From the NCBI RefSeq assembly GCF_947179515.1, contig NC_067488.1, forward strand, positions 26,996,039 to 27,060,038: 64,000 bases of DNA, in the 5' to 3' direction. This DNA is from Apodemus sylvaticus (Eukaryota; Chordata; Mammalia; Rodentia; Muridae). Positions 54,101-63,467 of the stretch are shown here, piece by piece (position 1 is the stretch's first letter; each line of letters starts with the position of its first letter). The notes under the pieces were generated by a model. It ran no database searches. It saw only the letters and a program-made list of their open reading frames with translations, and was not told the origin of the DNA. The translations under genes and the position numbers were made by a program.

Positions 54101-57100
54101 TCCTCTTCCGCTTTACGGCCTCTTTGTCAGAACTGGCTTATAGCCAGGGTTTGATTTAGAGTTCTAGGATAATAGACTCTAACATGATCCAGTTACTGTG
54201 CGTGCATAGGGGTAATGAACAGATCTTCAGTGTTCACCAGGTTATAGCTGAAGTGGTTACTCAGTTACAGCTCATAATATTTATTTTTAGAAGTTAATTT
54301 TTCTTTGCTTGTCTTTTTATTTGGATAATTAGCCCCAGAATTCACTTAATGTATGAAATAAGTTCACATTTTCAAGTGCAGGTTTTTAACCTTTTGGGTT
54401 TTATTTGAACTGTTTCTGAATTGATGTCTATGATTAGTAATTTATTTTAAAATAAGAAAGCATGATTCTACACTATATAACTAGTTAGCATTTTAAATAT
54501 GAAAATTTGAGAAGATGTAGCCTGCTATAATGTCTTCTATGATGATAGAAGACAGTGGTGATCTGGGCTGGCTGCAGGTCCTTAAGTGTTCCATTATTGC
54601 AGAAATTCTTTAGAAGGAAAACCGCCCGTGATCTTCTACCAATGAAGCCAGTGGAAATTGCCATCGAGGCGTGGTGGGTGGTGCAGGCTGGATATATCAC
54701 AGAAGACGACATCAAGGTGAGATCTTATAGGCTAAGACCTGAGGAAAAGGAAAAATTAAAACCAGAATTTTTATTTTTTAACTTAAAGTTTTTAGTTATA
54801 TTACATAACGTTTTCAGAAGTATGCATGTGGTTTGTCTACACTGCTTTGTGTTCCCAGCTGGACGCATGCGCACACCCGCCTAGGAGCTATTTTGGATCC
54901 ACAGATGAAGTATACACACACATTAGCTTATTTTTCATATGCTTCTTAGCTCAATTCCCAAGGCATTTATTTCTAAGCCTCCATGGCTAGCGTGCCCTTA
55001 CCTCCACTGCCAGCTCAGCACCTCTAACTCTGCCCTCGCTCGGCTGCTCAGTTCCCTCCTGGGAAACCCATCCGCCTTGTGGCCCAAGGTGCTTTGGGGC
55101 CACTTTCCCTTTCTGCCTTCATTTTGGAAGAGCTCTCCTGGAGCTCTGAGTAGTCTGTCCAGTCTTTCTCCCCCAGGTATCTCTATTCTCTTCCTCTCTC
55201 CTAGCCTTCGGGAACCTGGAAGTCCTGCTTCTTTCTGTCCTCCCAGCCATTGCCTATTGACATCTTTGTTGATAGATCAGAAACCAGTGGGGCGAGGACC
55301 TTCAGCAACAGAAAATAGATTCCCAATCAAAGCATCAAAACCAGAACCAGCCCCTACAAGTAACATTTGATTTTCCTGTAGAAAATCAAGCTAATTCAGA
55401 TGATCTTAATTGGTTAGTAGGTGGAGTTTACAAGACCCTTTTTAATGGTGCAGGAGACATGATTTGGTTTATGTATAGTAATCTGGGGTCTTAATTAGTA
55501 TTCTCAGTGTACAGCGATATGATGTCATACTTAGTAGCCATAGTAATATAGCTAATATTTCTGAACACTGATTGTGTACATGTGCCACACACTAATGTAA
55601 CTGCGTTAAGACTCATGACAACCTTTGCACTCAGTTCATAGATAAGGAAAGTGAGCAGTTAACTTTAACTAAATAACTCAAGTTATAATGAAAGGTCCAA
55701 GAATGATAGATATTCAGGCAGCGTTTTTGGAATCTGTAGTGCAGTCACTGTTGAATCACACTGAAGGAGGGTAGGCGCCCTGGTGGAAACAGTTAGATCA
55801 GGAGTAGTGGTGGCTTCAGAAGTTAATCCACACCACACACATTTTGAAAGCATTCTGACTGAAGAAAGGGTGCTCTGTGGGCCCGGAGACCGAGGCATGC
55901 CTGTATGTGGTTGGAGGGATGTGTGCTCTTTTCATAGTTCATTTATTTAGTTTTTGTCTGTATTTTCTTCTGGAGGGCATTTTTAAGGTAGGAAGCCTTA
56001 GAAATCTGCTCCGCTCTAAGCCCTTCTTGGTGCTACCAGACTGTCATAATTTCACCCTTGTTCATGTGGACTTTTTCCTCCGTGGACTTTTGATAAGAAT
56101 GATTTGGATTCATGTTACATTGCATTGCTGTTTATCAGTGAGCATTACTGCTAACCAGCAGATGTTGATAGTTATTGTGATTTTGCTTTCTAAACTGTTA
56201 GCACTATAATTTGGCAATTTAGGTGCAAGTTATGTGCATAGTTTTATTGCTTAAATTCTAAGGTAATAAATGGCAAGAGTAAGGTTCATTCCATGCGTAT
56301 TTTCAGTTATGGATTCCAATGTGAATACATCTTAGGAAACTTACAAATTAGTTAATTAGGACAGGTTTAATTGAAAATATTTTGTTTTTCTTAGATATGC
56401 ACTTTTCCTGAGAAAGGCGCTGTTGATAAGATCATCGACTCGGGTCCTCAGCTGGCTGGGTCACTCGATTACAATGTAGTGCACAGTAAGTGCTTAGTAT
56501 ACATGGTCTTCGGCAGTCCAAAACGTGTTTTAAACAGTTGATAATTAATATTAATTACTGGCCCAAATTGAGTATATTTCCTAAGTTATGTTACTTGAAA
56601 TGTGATCTTAGTCTTTTATTTTCTGGTGTGTATGTAATTACAAACCTGCACAACTGGTTGGTAAGAGATTCGTAGTTCTGAAAATATCTAGGAAATCAAG
56701 ATTTAGAAAATGTAGTTACTTTCTCTACGATTTTCCTTTCTTTATGTAGCGTTCAGTTGGGAGGCTTCCCAGGAGTCCAGCAGTCAGGCTGTGAGAGGAA
56801 GTGCAGTCCTGTGGCGCATGCGCTGCTCCACTCGGTGGTCAGTCTAACCAGCTTTTGTTTTTGTAGGTTTGTATAACAAAGGCTTCATTTACCTGGATGT
56901 GCCCATATCAGATGACAGCTGTATAGCCGGTGAGTCTGCACTGACATTTTGCTCTGTATTTGAATGACTGCTTGAAGTTCAATGCTATGTACTAGCCTAA
57001 TAAATTTGACACAAATCTTTCTGTAATTTTAGATAGTGCAATTTTATTTGTTTTTACACTTATTGTATTTTTATTGTTATTATTATTATTTCATTTTCTG

Positions 57101-60100
57101 TGCTATTTGATATTTGCACTATATTAAAATAGTAGAACTTCAGGATAAATTTCCTACAATTACAAATGAAATCACTTTTTTTAAGTTTTAAATTTTGTAA
57201 AAGTACTAACTTAGTTAAGTGTTTATTGTAAGTGTCTTTTCAGGTGTCATTTAGCTACTGTAGTTATTTTATTTTAAAAATCATACTGAAACTATGTGTG
57301 AGAAAGAGTATAAAGGTTCAAATTCCCAGGAATGACTAGATGTTGAGAAAGGAGTGGTGGTTGGCTGATTCCAGAAATACTTCCTCTTCTCAGTGTTGTG
57401 TCTTGACAGGTCTTGGTGCTGTAACAAGTCTTGACCTTTCTTTGAGTAGCATATGCTAGTGAGATTCCTCCCCAACCCAGGAATCCATGGTGGACCATAT
57501 GCTTCATGAACTCTGTTTTAAGTTTGGAAAGGCAGTTAAACGGAAGTGAAACACTCACTTATATAATCTAGATTTGAAGTTAATCATGTAACAAGTAGAA
57601 CAATCTGTTTAAATTTGCAGACTGTTAACCAGAAATGAGTCCTTGGAGACAGAAATTGTGGTAGTGGTCTCTTCATATTGGAAATTTGGAAGATTATTCT
57701 AGTCCTTATTCTTAACTGATAAGCTGACTTCACGCATTTGAAATTGACTCAACAGTTGGATTAGATTGGATTTATTCATTTCAGTCTGTTTTAACTGCTA
57801 GTTGAGCACCTCTTTGTTTGGAGGTTCTAATGTAGCCTGAGATCACCTCTCTTTCCCTCCTCCACTTTTCTTGTGTTTTTTTTTTTTTAAAAGAAGACCC
57901 TGTCTCATAGCAGATGTCCTGGTCTTTTGGCTCTTACAGTCTTTTTCCTACATGTGTGTTTTACTGCTTCAGTGCCTATATTTTTCTTTAATTCTTTTAA
58001 AAAATACTTAAAGATTATCATTGGAGAATTATATAATATACGTACACACAACATTCTAAATAATTTGTCAAATCTGTAGTCTGTCTGAAACATTTTTTAT
58101 ATTTGAGATGAAATAATACTTTCATTGTATTCGGATGACTAGTATCTTTTAGTTCAAAAGATATTTTTATTATATATTTACATGTACATGTGTGTATACT
58201 ACAGTATACATGCCTAGAGCTGCAGTTGCAAGCAGTTGTAAGCTGCCTGATGAGGGTGCTGGGAGCTGAACGTGGGTCCTCTGCAAGAACAACACGTTCT
58301 CAACCACTGAGCCAGCTCCAGCCCAGTGGCCAGTGTCTTAGAGAAACAAATGCACAACTGGATTCTGACCCATAACTTAAGCTAGATTTTAGTTCATACT
58401 TTTTATACTAATTAAATATACTCCTTCTTTACTTCTTCCCAGGGAGTAAAAATTAACAATTTCCAACAGTCTTCCTTCCGCTGCACATTTTCTTGGCCTA
58501 TAGGCATCAAAAGCACAGATAGCTCAACCCCTTTGAGGCTCAGCCCCGCTCGCATGTCTTTTCACTTAGTCTGTACTGTTGCTTTGCCTCAGTAATTGAA
58601 CCTTTAGACAGCTCTGTGTAGATGATGCTGTGCGTGGCCTTAATTGTGGGAACTTCTGAAAGGTTGTTATGGAGTGGATAAAATGCATAAAAGCTATATC
58701 CCGTCTCTGAATGATTTCTTTTTTTGCACAGGCATTTGAGTTGTACTTTGTTGTTTATGAAACCCAGTGCTGAGAAAAGTCTGTTTTGTTTATTTCAGTT
58801 CCCCCTCTGGAAGGTTTTGTAATGAATCGGGTGCAAGGTGATTATTTTGAAACCCTACTCTATAAGATATTTGTGTCAATAGATGAGCACACTAATGTTG
58901 CAGAGGTGAGTGTGGCGAAGACATTCTTGAGAACATAATGATAATTCTGAGAATGGAACAGTAATTTTCAGTTTTGTCTTCTAGCTTGCAAATGTCCTTG
59001 AGATAGACTTATCGCTGGTGAAGGTATGTTTTGTTTTGTTTATCTTACTGTAATGTGAGTACTGGGTAGATTTTGCTAGTTGATTTTTATCTTGATACAT
59101 TACTGATCCTTACTCGAGGGAGTCTGCATGGTGAAGGGGTGGTTGCAGAGAGAAAAGGCAACATGGGAAGCCCGAGTCTGTTCCACAGGTGGAGTGGAAT
59201 AGAGCACTCGCCTGAGGCAGTCCCTTGTTAAAGCTGTGCCTCTAGCCTCTTCCGCAGAGTACCAGGGGCCGCAGTCCTGGCTCGGCGGCTCTGTAGGTAC
59301 ATCACCAGAGCTGAGTCTTGTATTTTTTTCTTCAAATGATCTGATGTCTGTTTTAATACAAATTTTCCTTCGTTCCTTTCAGAATGCTGTTTCAATGTAT
59401 TGCCGACTGGGCTTTGCCCATAAGAAGGGACAAGTAATAAATTTGGATCAACTTCATTCATCATGGAAGAATGTTCCATCTGTGAACAGATTAAAGTAAT
59501 TCATTTATCCTGTATGACAGTTTCCTTTTGAAAAGAATTTTTACATGCAGAAAGTTTTTTATTTTTTAATTCACTCTGCCAGTTGAGGTGAATCCTGTGA
59601 ATAGTGTCTCAGTCATCTGGGTATGACGGGTCTTCTGTGTAATCTGGTGGAAAGCAACACATTGTTTAGGAAAAAAGTACATACACTATTTTATAAAATT
59701 TAGAAGGTAGAAGAACTTGGATTCCCTGAGGCCTGTGCTTGAGTTTTAGTCCCAGTGCTCTCTGTATGGCCAGAGCAGTTTGAGAACTCATCTCAGCTTC
59801 AGACCTGTGTGCTGGCTTATTATGTTCTGGTGGGTTGTTGACAGTTTTAAGTGCCAACTTCAGGAGCTATGTTCATGTGAGGTCATTTATGTGATTTTAA
59901 AAAGTGAATGTATTTTTCATTAACAGGAGCACGTTAGACCCACAGAAGATGCTCTTATCATGGGATGGCGGGGAAAGTCGGAGTCCCGTGCAGGAAGCTT
60001 CCTCTGCTACAGACACAGACACGAATAGTCAGGAGGATCCAGGTTAGCAGCGGCTCAGTGTGATTTAGAATCTTTCTGTTGTCTGCCATGTGTCCAGACA

Positions 60101-63100
60101 CAGCCCTGTGGCCCGTTACAGCTCTGCTCTAGGCTTCCTGTTTGGGATGCAGTCTGAGTCCTTGCCAATATTGTAAGCACTGTGCAAAGCCCGACAGGTA
60201 TAAGATAATAAGAACATGGCATTTGCTGTCGAGAAGTTAAGTCAAGGGAGGAAGGTATGGAGTGTAGCCCCCAAACATAAACAACTGTACTGTTTGGGCT
60301 GCAGAAATAAACAACCCCAACCTTTGCCTCAGGGATAGGCTGTGCTTAGAGTGTGCCAGTTCACTGTCATTGAGGAAAGGATATATTACCCAGAGAGAAA
60401 GTGCAGGCTAGCCCAAAGGGAGCCATGCAGGGTTTAACGTTAGGGTACTAGGACCCTGGGATGGCCTTTCTCCTGCTCTGCCTGCCACCTGGGCCGCACT
60501 CTGAGGAACAGCAGCTTGTTGGGAGTGCTCGTTGATCCGATGAGTGCCAAGGCTTTTATTTATGGTTTTCAAGGAGATAGACTGTGCTCGTTGGCTTTTC
60601 TGTTGCTCTGATCAAACACAAAGACCAAAAGCAGCTTGAGGAGGAAAAGGGTTTATTTAGCTCACACTCACGGTCCATTGTGAAGGGAGCCAAGGCGGGA
60701 ACAAGCAATAGTCTGTGGCAGGCTCAGGCAGGGGCCACTGGAGAGTGCTGCCTGCAGCTTACTCCCAGCATGCTCCTTCTCATACTTCCCAGAACCAGAG
60801 ATGGCACCAGCCAGCGAGGGGCCCTCCCACATCCATCGTTAATCAAGAAAATGCCCCACATACGTGCTAGTGTTAGAGACGTTTTCTCAGTTGAGGTTCC
60901 TCCTTCTTCAGTGATCCTGGCTTGTGCCAGGTTGATCTCACACACTAGCACATTACACAAATCTAAGTGTCTTTTAAATTTTTAAAAAAGAATTAGTACA
61001 TACCTGTAATCTTTGTACCAGGGAGCTAGGTGCAGGAGGATTGTGCCACAGTGAGACCCTGATGTAGAAACACTGGAATGTCTTACGAGTACAGTATTAC
61101 TTATATTTAATTAGGTCGGTTTGACTGTTCGAAGCAGAAACTTATTTCAGAAGATTAGCGAAGCAGGCTTTCACTGACTCCATTCCTATTCTGTTTTCTC
61201 TTTCAGCCGACACAGCCAGTGTGAGCAGTTTGAGTCTGTCCACCGGGTACACGAAGCGCATTGCGTTCCTCTTTGACTCCACTCTTACTGCATTCTTAAT
61301 GATGGGAAACCTTTCACCAGTGAGTCACATGCTTGTGGGGGTAGGATGTTAAGTACGGATGCGATATAGTCATCTGCTGCTGTGTACATATGTCTTTACG
61401 TCTAGAACAAGTCCTGAAAGCAGCCAGCTGTGTTTCATTCATCCGAACAGTGCGAGGCTCCAGTGAGGAGTGAAGCAGTGTCGCCCGTCTTTCAGTTTTA
61501 ATGTATTAGAAAGCATAGCAAATGTTGTTAGCATAAAATAAAGGAAAAACAGAGTTTAATAATGTGCTGCTTCTTGCAGAACTTGAAAAGCCACGCAGTC
61601 ACCATGTTTGAAGTAGGCAAACTCTCAGATGAGTCTCTGGACAGCTTCCTTATAGAACTAGAGAAGGTCAGTACCCTGGGCTGCACGTCTGGGACCTTTC
61701 CTACTGCATGCAATGGTGGCTCTGCCGATGTAGATGCTCCTTGTCCTGGGCCTTAGAATATTCCTGCTTCTTCCTGTCTCTGCTCTACCCCATCTTCTCC
61801 TGTGGTGCTGTTTAGATGTCAGCACAGTGAATGAGTGAATGAGTTCTGTGATTTGTAAGGTGATATGACTAACTCCTAATATGATTTGATATACTGAGAA
61901 GCAGGGTAGAGACATCTTAGTCTGTGTAGCATCTTTAATATTTTCTACCCTTTTAATCTTTTTAATTTGATAGGACTGAGGTAAGGTCTGAGGCCATTTT
62001 ATGTAAGTTTTTGTTTCTGTTGTTTTAATGTGGAACGGTGTCCCTGAGTATCATGTTTATGCCTGCTGTAACTGTCCTGTTAGCTTCTTGATGACATGAG
62101 CTGTGTGCTTTTACGTCTCTCTCTTCCTGTGAGTAAGCCCAGTCCCACATGCTGGTGCTTCTTTCACTGCGTGTCATCCTGTCCTCTGTTCTTTGTGTTC
62201 TCTTTGTCAGATCTGCTCTTTGGCTAATAGTTTAGGTAGATTTCTGTGGTTTAGTTGAATTTTATCTGTTAAATGTTCAATTTAGAGAATTTGTAGTGAT
62301 TTTGTAATTTCTTTATGTCATAAACAAATAGGTTTTTACTATTCCACAGGAATTTTATTTCCATTAGTGCAGAAAAATATGAAATGATACTGTTGTAATA
62401 AATATTTAATGTCAATTGGGGGGTTCTATCCCTCCTTTGATTATTCAGTTCCCAGATAAAAGACATAACTTTTGTATTTACAGTAAGCCTGGTATTTAAT
62501 GTACTAGAGCTGGGTACATATCTACCCTCTGAACTGCTGCAATCCCCTCCTCGTGTGGGCAGCTCTTAACTCCAACTGACCGCCCTCATGGCGGTGTTTT
62601 CATGACTTACCGCTCCCATGGCATCTTCTCTCTCCACCTTCTCCCTCCCCACCCCCCTGCCCCCTCTGCTTGTGCCTCATGGCTCTTCTCTTCAGATCCC
62701 AAGCCTGGGAACCCAAACTCCGCCTGCCTCTCTTCTTCCCAGCTATAGGCTGTAGGCATCTTTGTTCAACCAGTAGTTCTAAATTAAGAAGCAAGGTCAC
62801 ATAGCATCCTTTGGTGTACTGTGTGGATTCTTTTGTCCCTGGGCAACCCTTTGGGCCAGTATTTAGCATTACAATACATAATACTTACCAATCAGCTTCC
62901 TGTTTGTAATCTTCATTCCTTATTCTTCCAGATGTTTTGTTAGTTGTGGTTTTTCTCTTACTGTACACTTCATGTTGTGATCTGATTATTCTTGTATGCT
63001 TTTTTTGGATGAAGCAGAACTGGCTTTGGAACTTTTCCCTATTGGAATCATACAGGAGACAGAGAGCTTATAAAATGTGCTACTCAGCAGTTTATTCAGT

Positions 63101-63467
63101 TGTTAAAGTTGTCTACTTGGAGTCCTCTCCACTGTCTTTATAGATGATGGGCGCTTATTCACAATTGGTTGAGGTGATTTGCTTCAGTATTTCCTGGGCA
63201 AGTTTTTTAATTACTGTTTTAACTTTGGTTGTTGTTGTTATTGTTTTTAATATCATTTTACCTGTGTTACATGATTATTAGGGTAAATAGCATGAGAGTG
63301 GTATTTAAAGAAAATCTGTTTTCTCTTGGTTTAGGTTCAGAGCACTGGTGAAGGAGAAGCACAGAGGTACTTTGACCATGCGCTTACTCTGAGGAACACT
63401 ATCCTCTTCCTGCGTCATAATAAAGATCTGGTGGCTCAGACCTCTCAGCCAGACCAGCCCAACTATG
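45128..63467 (+). CDS. Fam91a1: Fam91a1, 5' part of coding sequence (15 exons, continues past the window)
   Basis: FAM91A1 is a cytosolic, Golgi-associated protein. With WDR11 and C17orf75 it forms the WDR11 complex, and it binds TBC1D23 to help golgin-97 and golgin-245 capture endosome-derived vesicles at the trans-Golgi (known biology). Joining exons 45128-45199, 49969-50053, 51768-51919, 53422-53479, 54025-54092, 54603-54716, 56395-56485, 56867-56929, 58799-58905, 58985-59023, 59383-59495, 59927-60042, 61207-61319, 61580-61666 and 63335-63467 gives 1,411 nt, open throughout: 470 codons plus 1 nt. The protein starts MNIDVEFHIRHNYPW and matches the FAM91A1 sequence I recall. Residues 1 to about 335 correspond to the FAM91 N-terminal domain, with winged-helix-like stretches near 266-300. 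Residues about 338-374 are a Ser/Thr/Asp/Glu-rich linker (SSATDTDTNSQEDP), and the C-terminal domain begins near KRIAFLFDSTLTAF. The C-terminal ~370 residues are outside the window. No frameshift or stop was seen, so this is the functional locus and not a retrocopy. Confidence 0.97.
49010..49231 (-). repeat. B1 SINE, antisense, with (TTTTC)n(TTTC)n tail complement
   Basis: Pyrimidine array 49,010-49,061, TTTTG-rich stretch, then B1 body from 49,096. Target duplication tgtgatgct before (49000-49008) and after (49232-49240). Lies in intron 1. Confidence 0.94.
49545..49612 (+). repeat. Degenerate (ATCC)n array
   Basis: Repeats of catccacccact and ccatctatcc. Confidence 0.85.
49969..50053 (+). 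CDS. Fam91a1: Fam91a1 exon 2
   Basis: Residues 25-52 (SLGNSQREYEKQVV...) plus the first base of codon 53. The acceptor is tttcttttag after a pyrimidine stretch, and the donor is G|gtaagt, close to consensus. Phase 1 end joins cleanly to exon 3. Confidence 0.96.
50054..51767 (+). other. Fam91a1: Fam91a1 intron 2
   Basis: Contains SINE remnants of ID/B4 type (about 50,644-50,735 and 50,875-51,170, low confidence) and a clear sense B1 at 51,269-51,436. The remainder is unique. Confidence 0.88.
51269..51436 (+). repeat. B1 SINE, sense
   Basis: gctgggtggtggtggcgcaa, cctttaatcccagcacttgg and gaaaccctgtctcaaaa with a long A tail. Target duplication aaagttttccttg (51256-51268 and 51437-51449). Confidence 0.96.
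51768..51919 (+). CDS. Fam91a1: Fam91a1 exon 3
   Basis: Completes Val53 and encodes residues 54-103 (KHVKKDERKYYEELL ... SYYAGIME). The acceptor is cttgcag and the donor GAG|gtcagt, phase 0. It is the largest coding exon seen here (152 nt). Confidence 0.96.
52318..52399 (+). repeat. Three-copy minisatellite in intron 3
   Basis: Units start gacatttatatctagtat at 52318, 52344 and 52374 (26, 30 and 26 bp). Confidence 0.9.
52889..53054 (-). repeat. B1 SINE, antisense
   Basis: T/G-rich tail complement then B1 body (gatggggtttctctgtgtag ... gcatgcgccaccaccgccca) with a short internal deletion. Target duplication ttggaagtactt (52877-52888 and 53055-53066). Confidence 0.95.
53422..53479 (+). CDS. 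Fam91a1: Fam91a1 exon 4
   Basis: Residues 104-122 (DIMNSEKSYDSLPNFTAAD) plus the first base of Cys123. The acceptor follows a T-run (tttttttttaaag) and the donor is T|gtgagt. Confidence 0.95.
53657..53828. mobile_element. Short URR1-type hAT-Charlie element
   Basis: Ends catcaaatctcaaccc and gggttgcgaaccactg. Flanks ttctagag and ctctagcg agree at 6 of 8. Inverted in orientation relative to the two intergenic copies. Lies in intron 4. Confidence 0.78.
54025..54092 (+). CDS. Fam91a1: Fam91a1 exon 5
   Basis: Completes Cys123 and encodes residues 124-145 (LRLLGIGRNQYIDLMNQC...). With the end of exon 4 this gives an AADCLRLLGIGRNQYIDLM stretch that looks helix-turn-helix-like (inference). The acceptor is ctttcag and the donor AAA|gtaagt. 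Confidence 0.95.
54603..54716 (+). CDS. Fam91a1: Fam91a1 exon 6
   Basis: Residues 146-183 (KFFRRKTARDLLPMKPVEIA ... ITEDDIK), 38 whole codons. It contains a basic KKFFRRK patch formed across the exon 5/6 junction. The acceptor is ttattgcag and the donor AAG|gtgaga. Confidence 0.96.
54717..56394 (+). other. Fam91a1: Fam91a1 intron 6
   Basis: Mostly unique. A pyrimidine-rich stretch runs from about 54,950 to 55,260, and an MIR-like remnant lies near 55,545-55,690. A near-perfect NRF1-type motif is at 54,863-54,873. No alternative exon can be supported. Confidence 0.85.
55545..55690 (+). repeat. MIR-like SINE remnant
   Basis: tgattgtgtacatgtgccac, ttaagactcatgacaacctt and ttcatagataaggaaagtga follow the MIR order. 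Confidence 0.55.
56395..56485 (+). CDS. Fam91a1: Fam91a1 exon 7
   Basis: Residues 184-213 (ICTFPEKGAVDKIIDSG ... YNVVH) plus the first base of Ser214. The acceptor is tttttcttag and the donor A|gtaagt. Confidence 0.95.
56867..56929 (+). CDS. Fam91a1: Fam91a1 exon 8
   Basis: Completes Ser214 and encodes residues 215-234 (LYNKGFIYLDVPISDDSCIA) plus one base of Val235. The acceptor is tttgtag and the donor G|gtgagt. This is a short 63-nt exon. Confidence 0.95.
58160..58324 (-). repeat. Old B2/B3 SINE, antisense
   Basis: gctgggagctgaacgtgggt, cctctgcaagaacaacacgt and tctcaaccactgagccagct are B3-type antisense. Confidence 0.75.
58799..58905 (+). CDS. Fam91a1: Fam91a1 exon 9
   Basis: Completes Val235 and encodes residues 236-270 (PPLEGFVMNRVQGDYFETLL ... 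TNVAE). The acceptor is tatttcag and the donor GAG|gtgagt. Its end begins a winged-helix-like stretch that continues in exons 10 and 11. Confidence 0.95.
58985..59023 (+). CDS. Fam91a1: Fam91a1 exon 10 (39-nt micro-sized exon)
   Basis: Residues 271-283 (LANVLEIDLSLVK), 13 whole codons. The exon is only 79 nt after exon 9. The acceptor is cttctag and the donor AAG|gtatgt. It is too short to be found by ORF length, but the reading frame and protein continuity fix it. Skipping would keep the frame, so an isoform without it is possible. Confidence 0.93.
59383..59495 (+). CDS. Fam91a1: Fam91a1 exon 11
   Basis: Residues 284-320 (NAVSMYCRLGFAHKKGQVIN ... NRL) plus two bases of Lys321. The acceptor is cctttcag. 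The donor AA|gtaatt lacks the usual exonic G and is weaker than its neighbours. Reading through it would hit the TAA at once. Confidence 0.94.
59496..59926 (+). other. Fam91a1: Fam91a1 intron 11
   Basis: Unique sequence; no repeat or other feature recognised. The short introns 9 (58906-58984) and 10 (59024-59382) likewise show nothing but splice signals. Confidence 0.85.
59927..60042 (+). CDS. Fam91a1: Fam91a1 exon 12
   Basis: Completes Lys321 and encodes residues 322-359 (STLDPQKMLLSWDGGESRSP, then an acidic Ser/Thr-rich stretch). The acceptor is taacag and the donor G|gttagc, a weak donor. The end of this exon encodes the start of the linker between the two FAM91 domains. Confidence 0.93.
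60043..61206 (+). other. Fam91a1: Fam91a1 intron 12
   Basis: Holds an antisense MaLR-type LTR (about 60,590-60,954) and a weak B1 remnant near 60,990-61,070. The rest is unique. Confidence 0.86.
60590..60954 (-). mobile_element. MaLR-type LTR, antisense
   Basis: ctgttgctctgatcaaacac, gaggaaaagggtttatttag, agagatggcaccagccagcg, aaaatgccccacatac and aggttgatctcacacactag fit an antisense MT/ORR1-group LTR. Subgroup uncertain. Confidence 0.72.
61207..61319 (+). CDS. Fam91a1: Fam91a1 exon 13
   Basis: Completes Ala360 and encodes residues 361-397. DTASVSSLSLSTG is the serine-rich end of the linker, and KRIAFLFDSTLTAFLMMG opens the FAM91 C-terminal domain. The acceptor is ctctttcag and the donor CCA|gtgagt. 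Confidence 0.95.
61580..61666 (+). CDS. Fam91a1: Fam91a1 exon 14
   Basis: Residues 398-426 (NLKSHAVTMFEVGKLSDESL ... IELEK), 29 whole codons. The acceptor is ttcttgcag and the donor AAG|gtcagt. Confidence 0.95.
61667..63334 (+). other. Fam91a1: Fam91a1 intron 14
   Basis: Contains an antisense ERV LTR (62,391 to about 62,905). The remainder is unique and AT-rich. Intron 13 (61320-61579) shows nothing notable. Confidence 0.87.
62391..62905 (-). mobile_element. Rodent ERV LTR, copy 3, antisense in intron 14
   Basis: Reading the - strand gives tgtattgtaatgctaa, ctgtaaatacaaaagttatg, tttatctgggaactgaataa and an attacaaca end, the same order as copies 1 and 2. The left end is at 62,391; the right end may be at 62,878 or about 27 bp further. 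Diverged; no internal region. Confidence 0.7.
63335..63467 (+). CDS. Fam91a1: Fam91a1 exon 15 (last exon in window)
   Basis: Residues 427-470 (VQSTGEGEAQRYFDHALTLR ... QPDQPNY) plus one base of the next codon. The acceptor is tggtttag and the donor G|gtacgg is weak. The next exon is not in the window: nothing after 63,468 continues the protein. Confidence 0.93.

Larger units (their letters stand above)
53480..54602 (+). other. Fam91a1: Fam91a1 introns 4 and 5 (53480-54024 and 54093-54602, exon 5 between)
   Basis: Intron 4 holds a short hAT-type element (53,657-53,828). Intron 5 is unique AT-rich DNA. Confidence 0.88.
56486..58798 (+). other. Fam91a1: Fam91a1 introns 7 and 8 (56486-56866 and 56930-58798)
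   Basis: Intron 7 has a perfect NRF1 palindrome at 56,814-56,823. Intron 8 is unique except for an old antisense B2/B3 SINE at about 58,160-58,324. Confidence 0.87.

Noticed and set aside
54939..55370. 143-codon + frame in intron 6 as an alternative exon
   Set aside because: Pyrimidine-rich intronic sequence without splice sites that join in frame. FAM91A1 runs directly from exon 6 to exon 7.
60584..60985. 133-codon frame in intron 12
   Set aside because: Lies over an antisense MaLR-type LTR.
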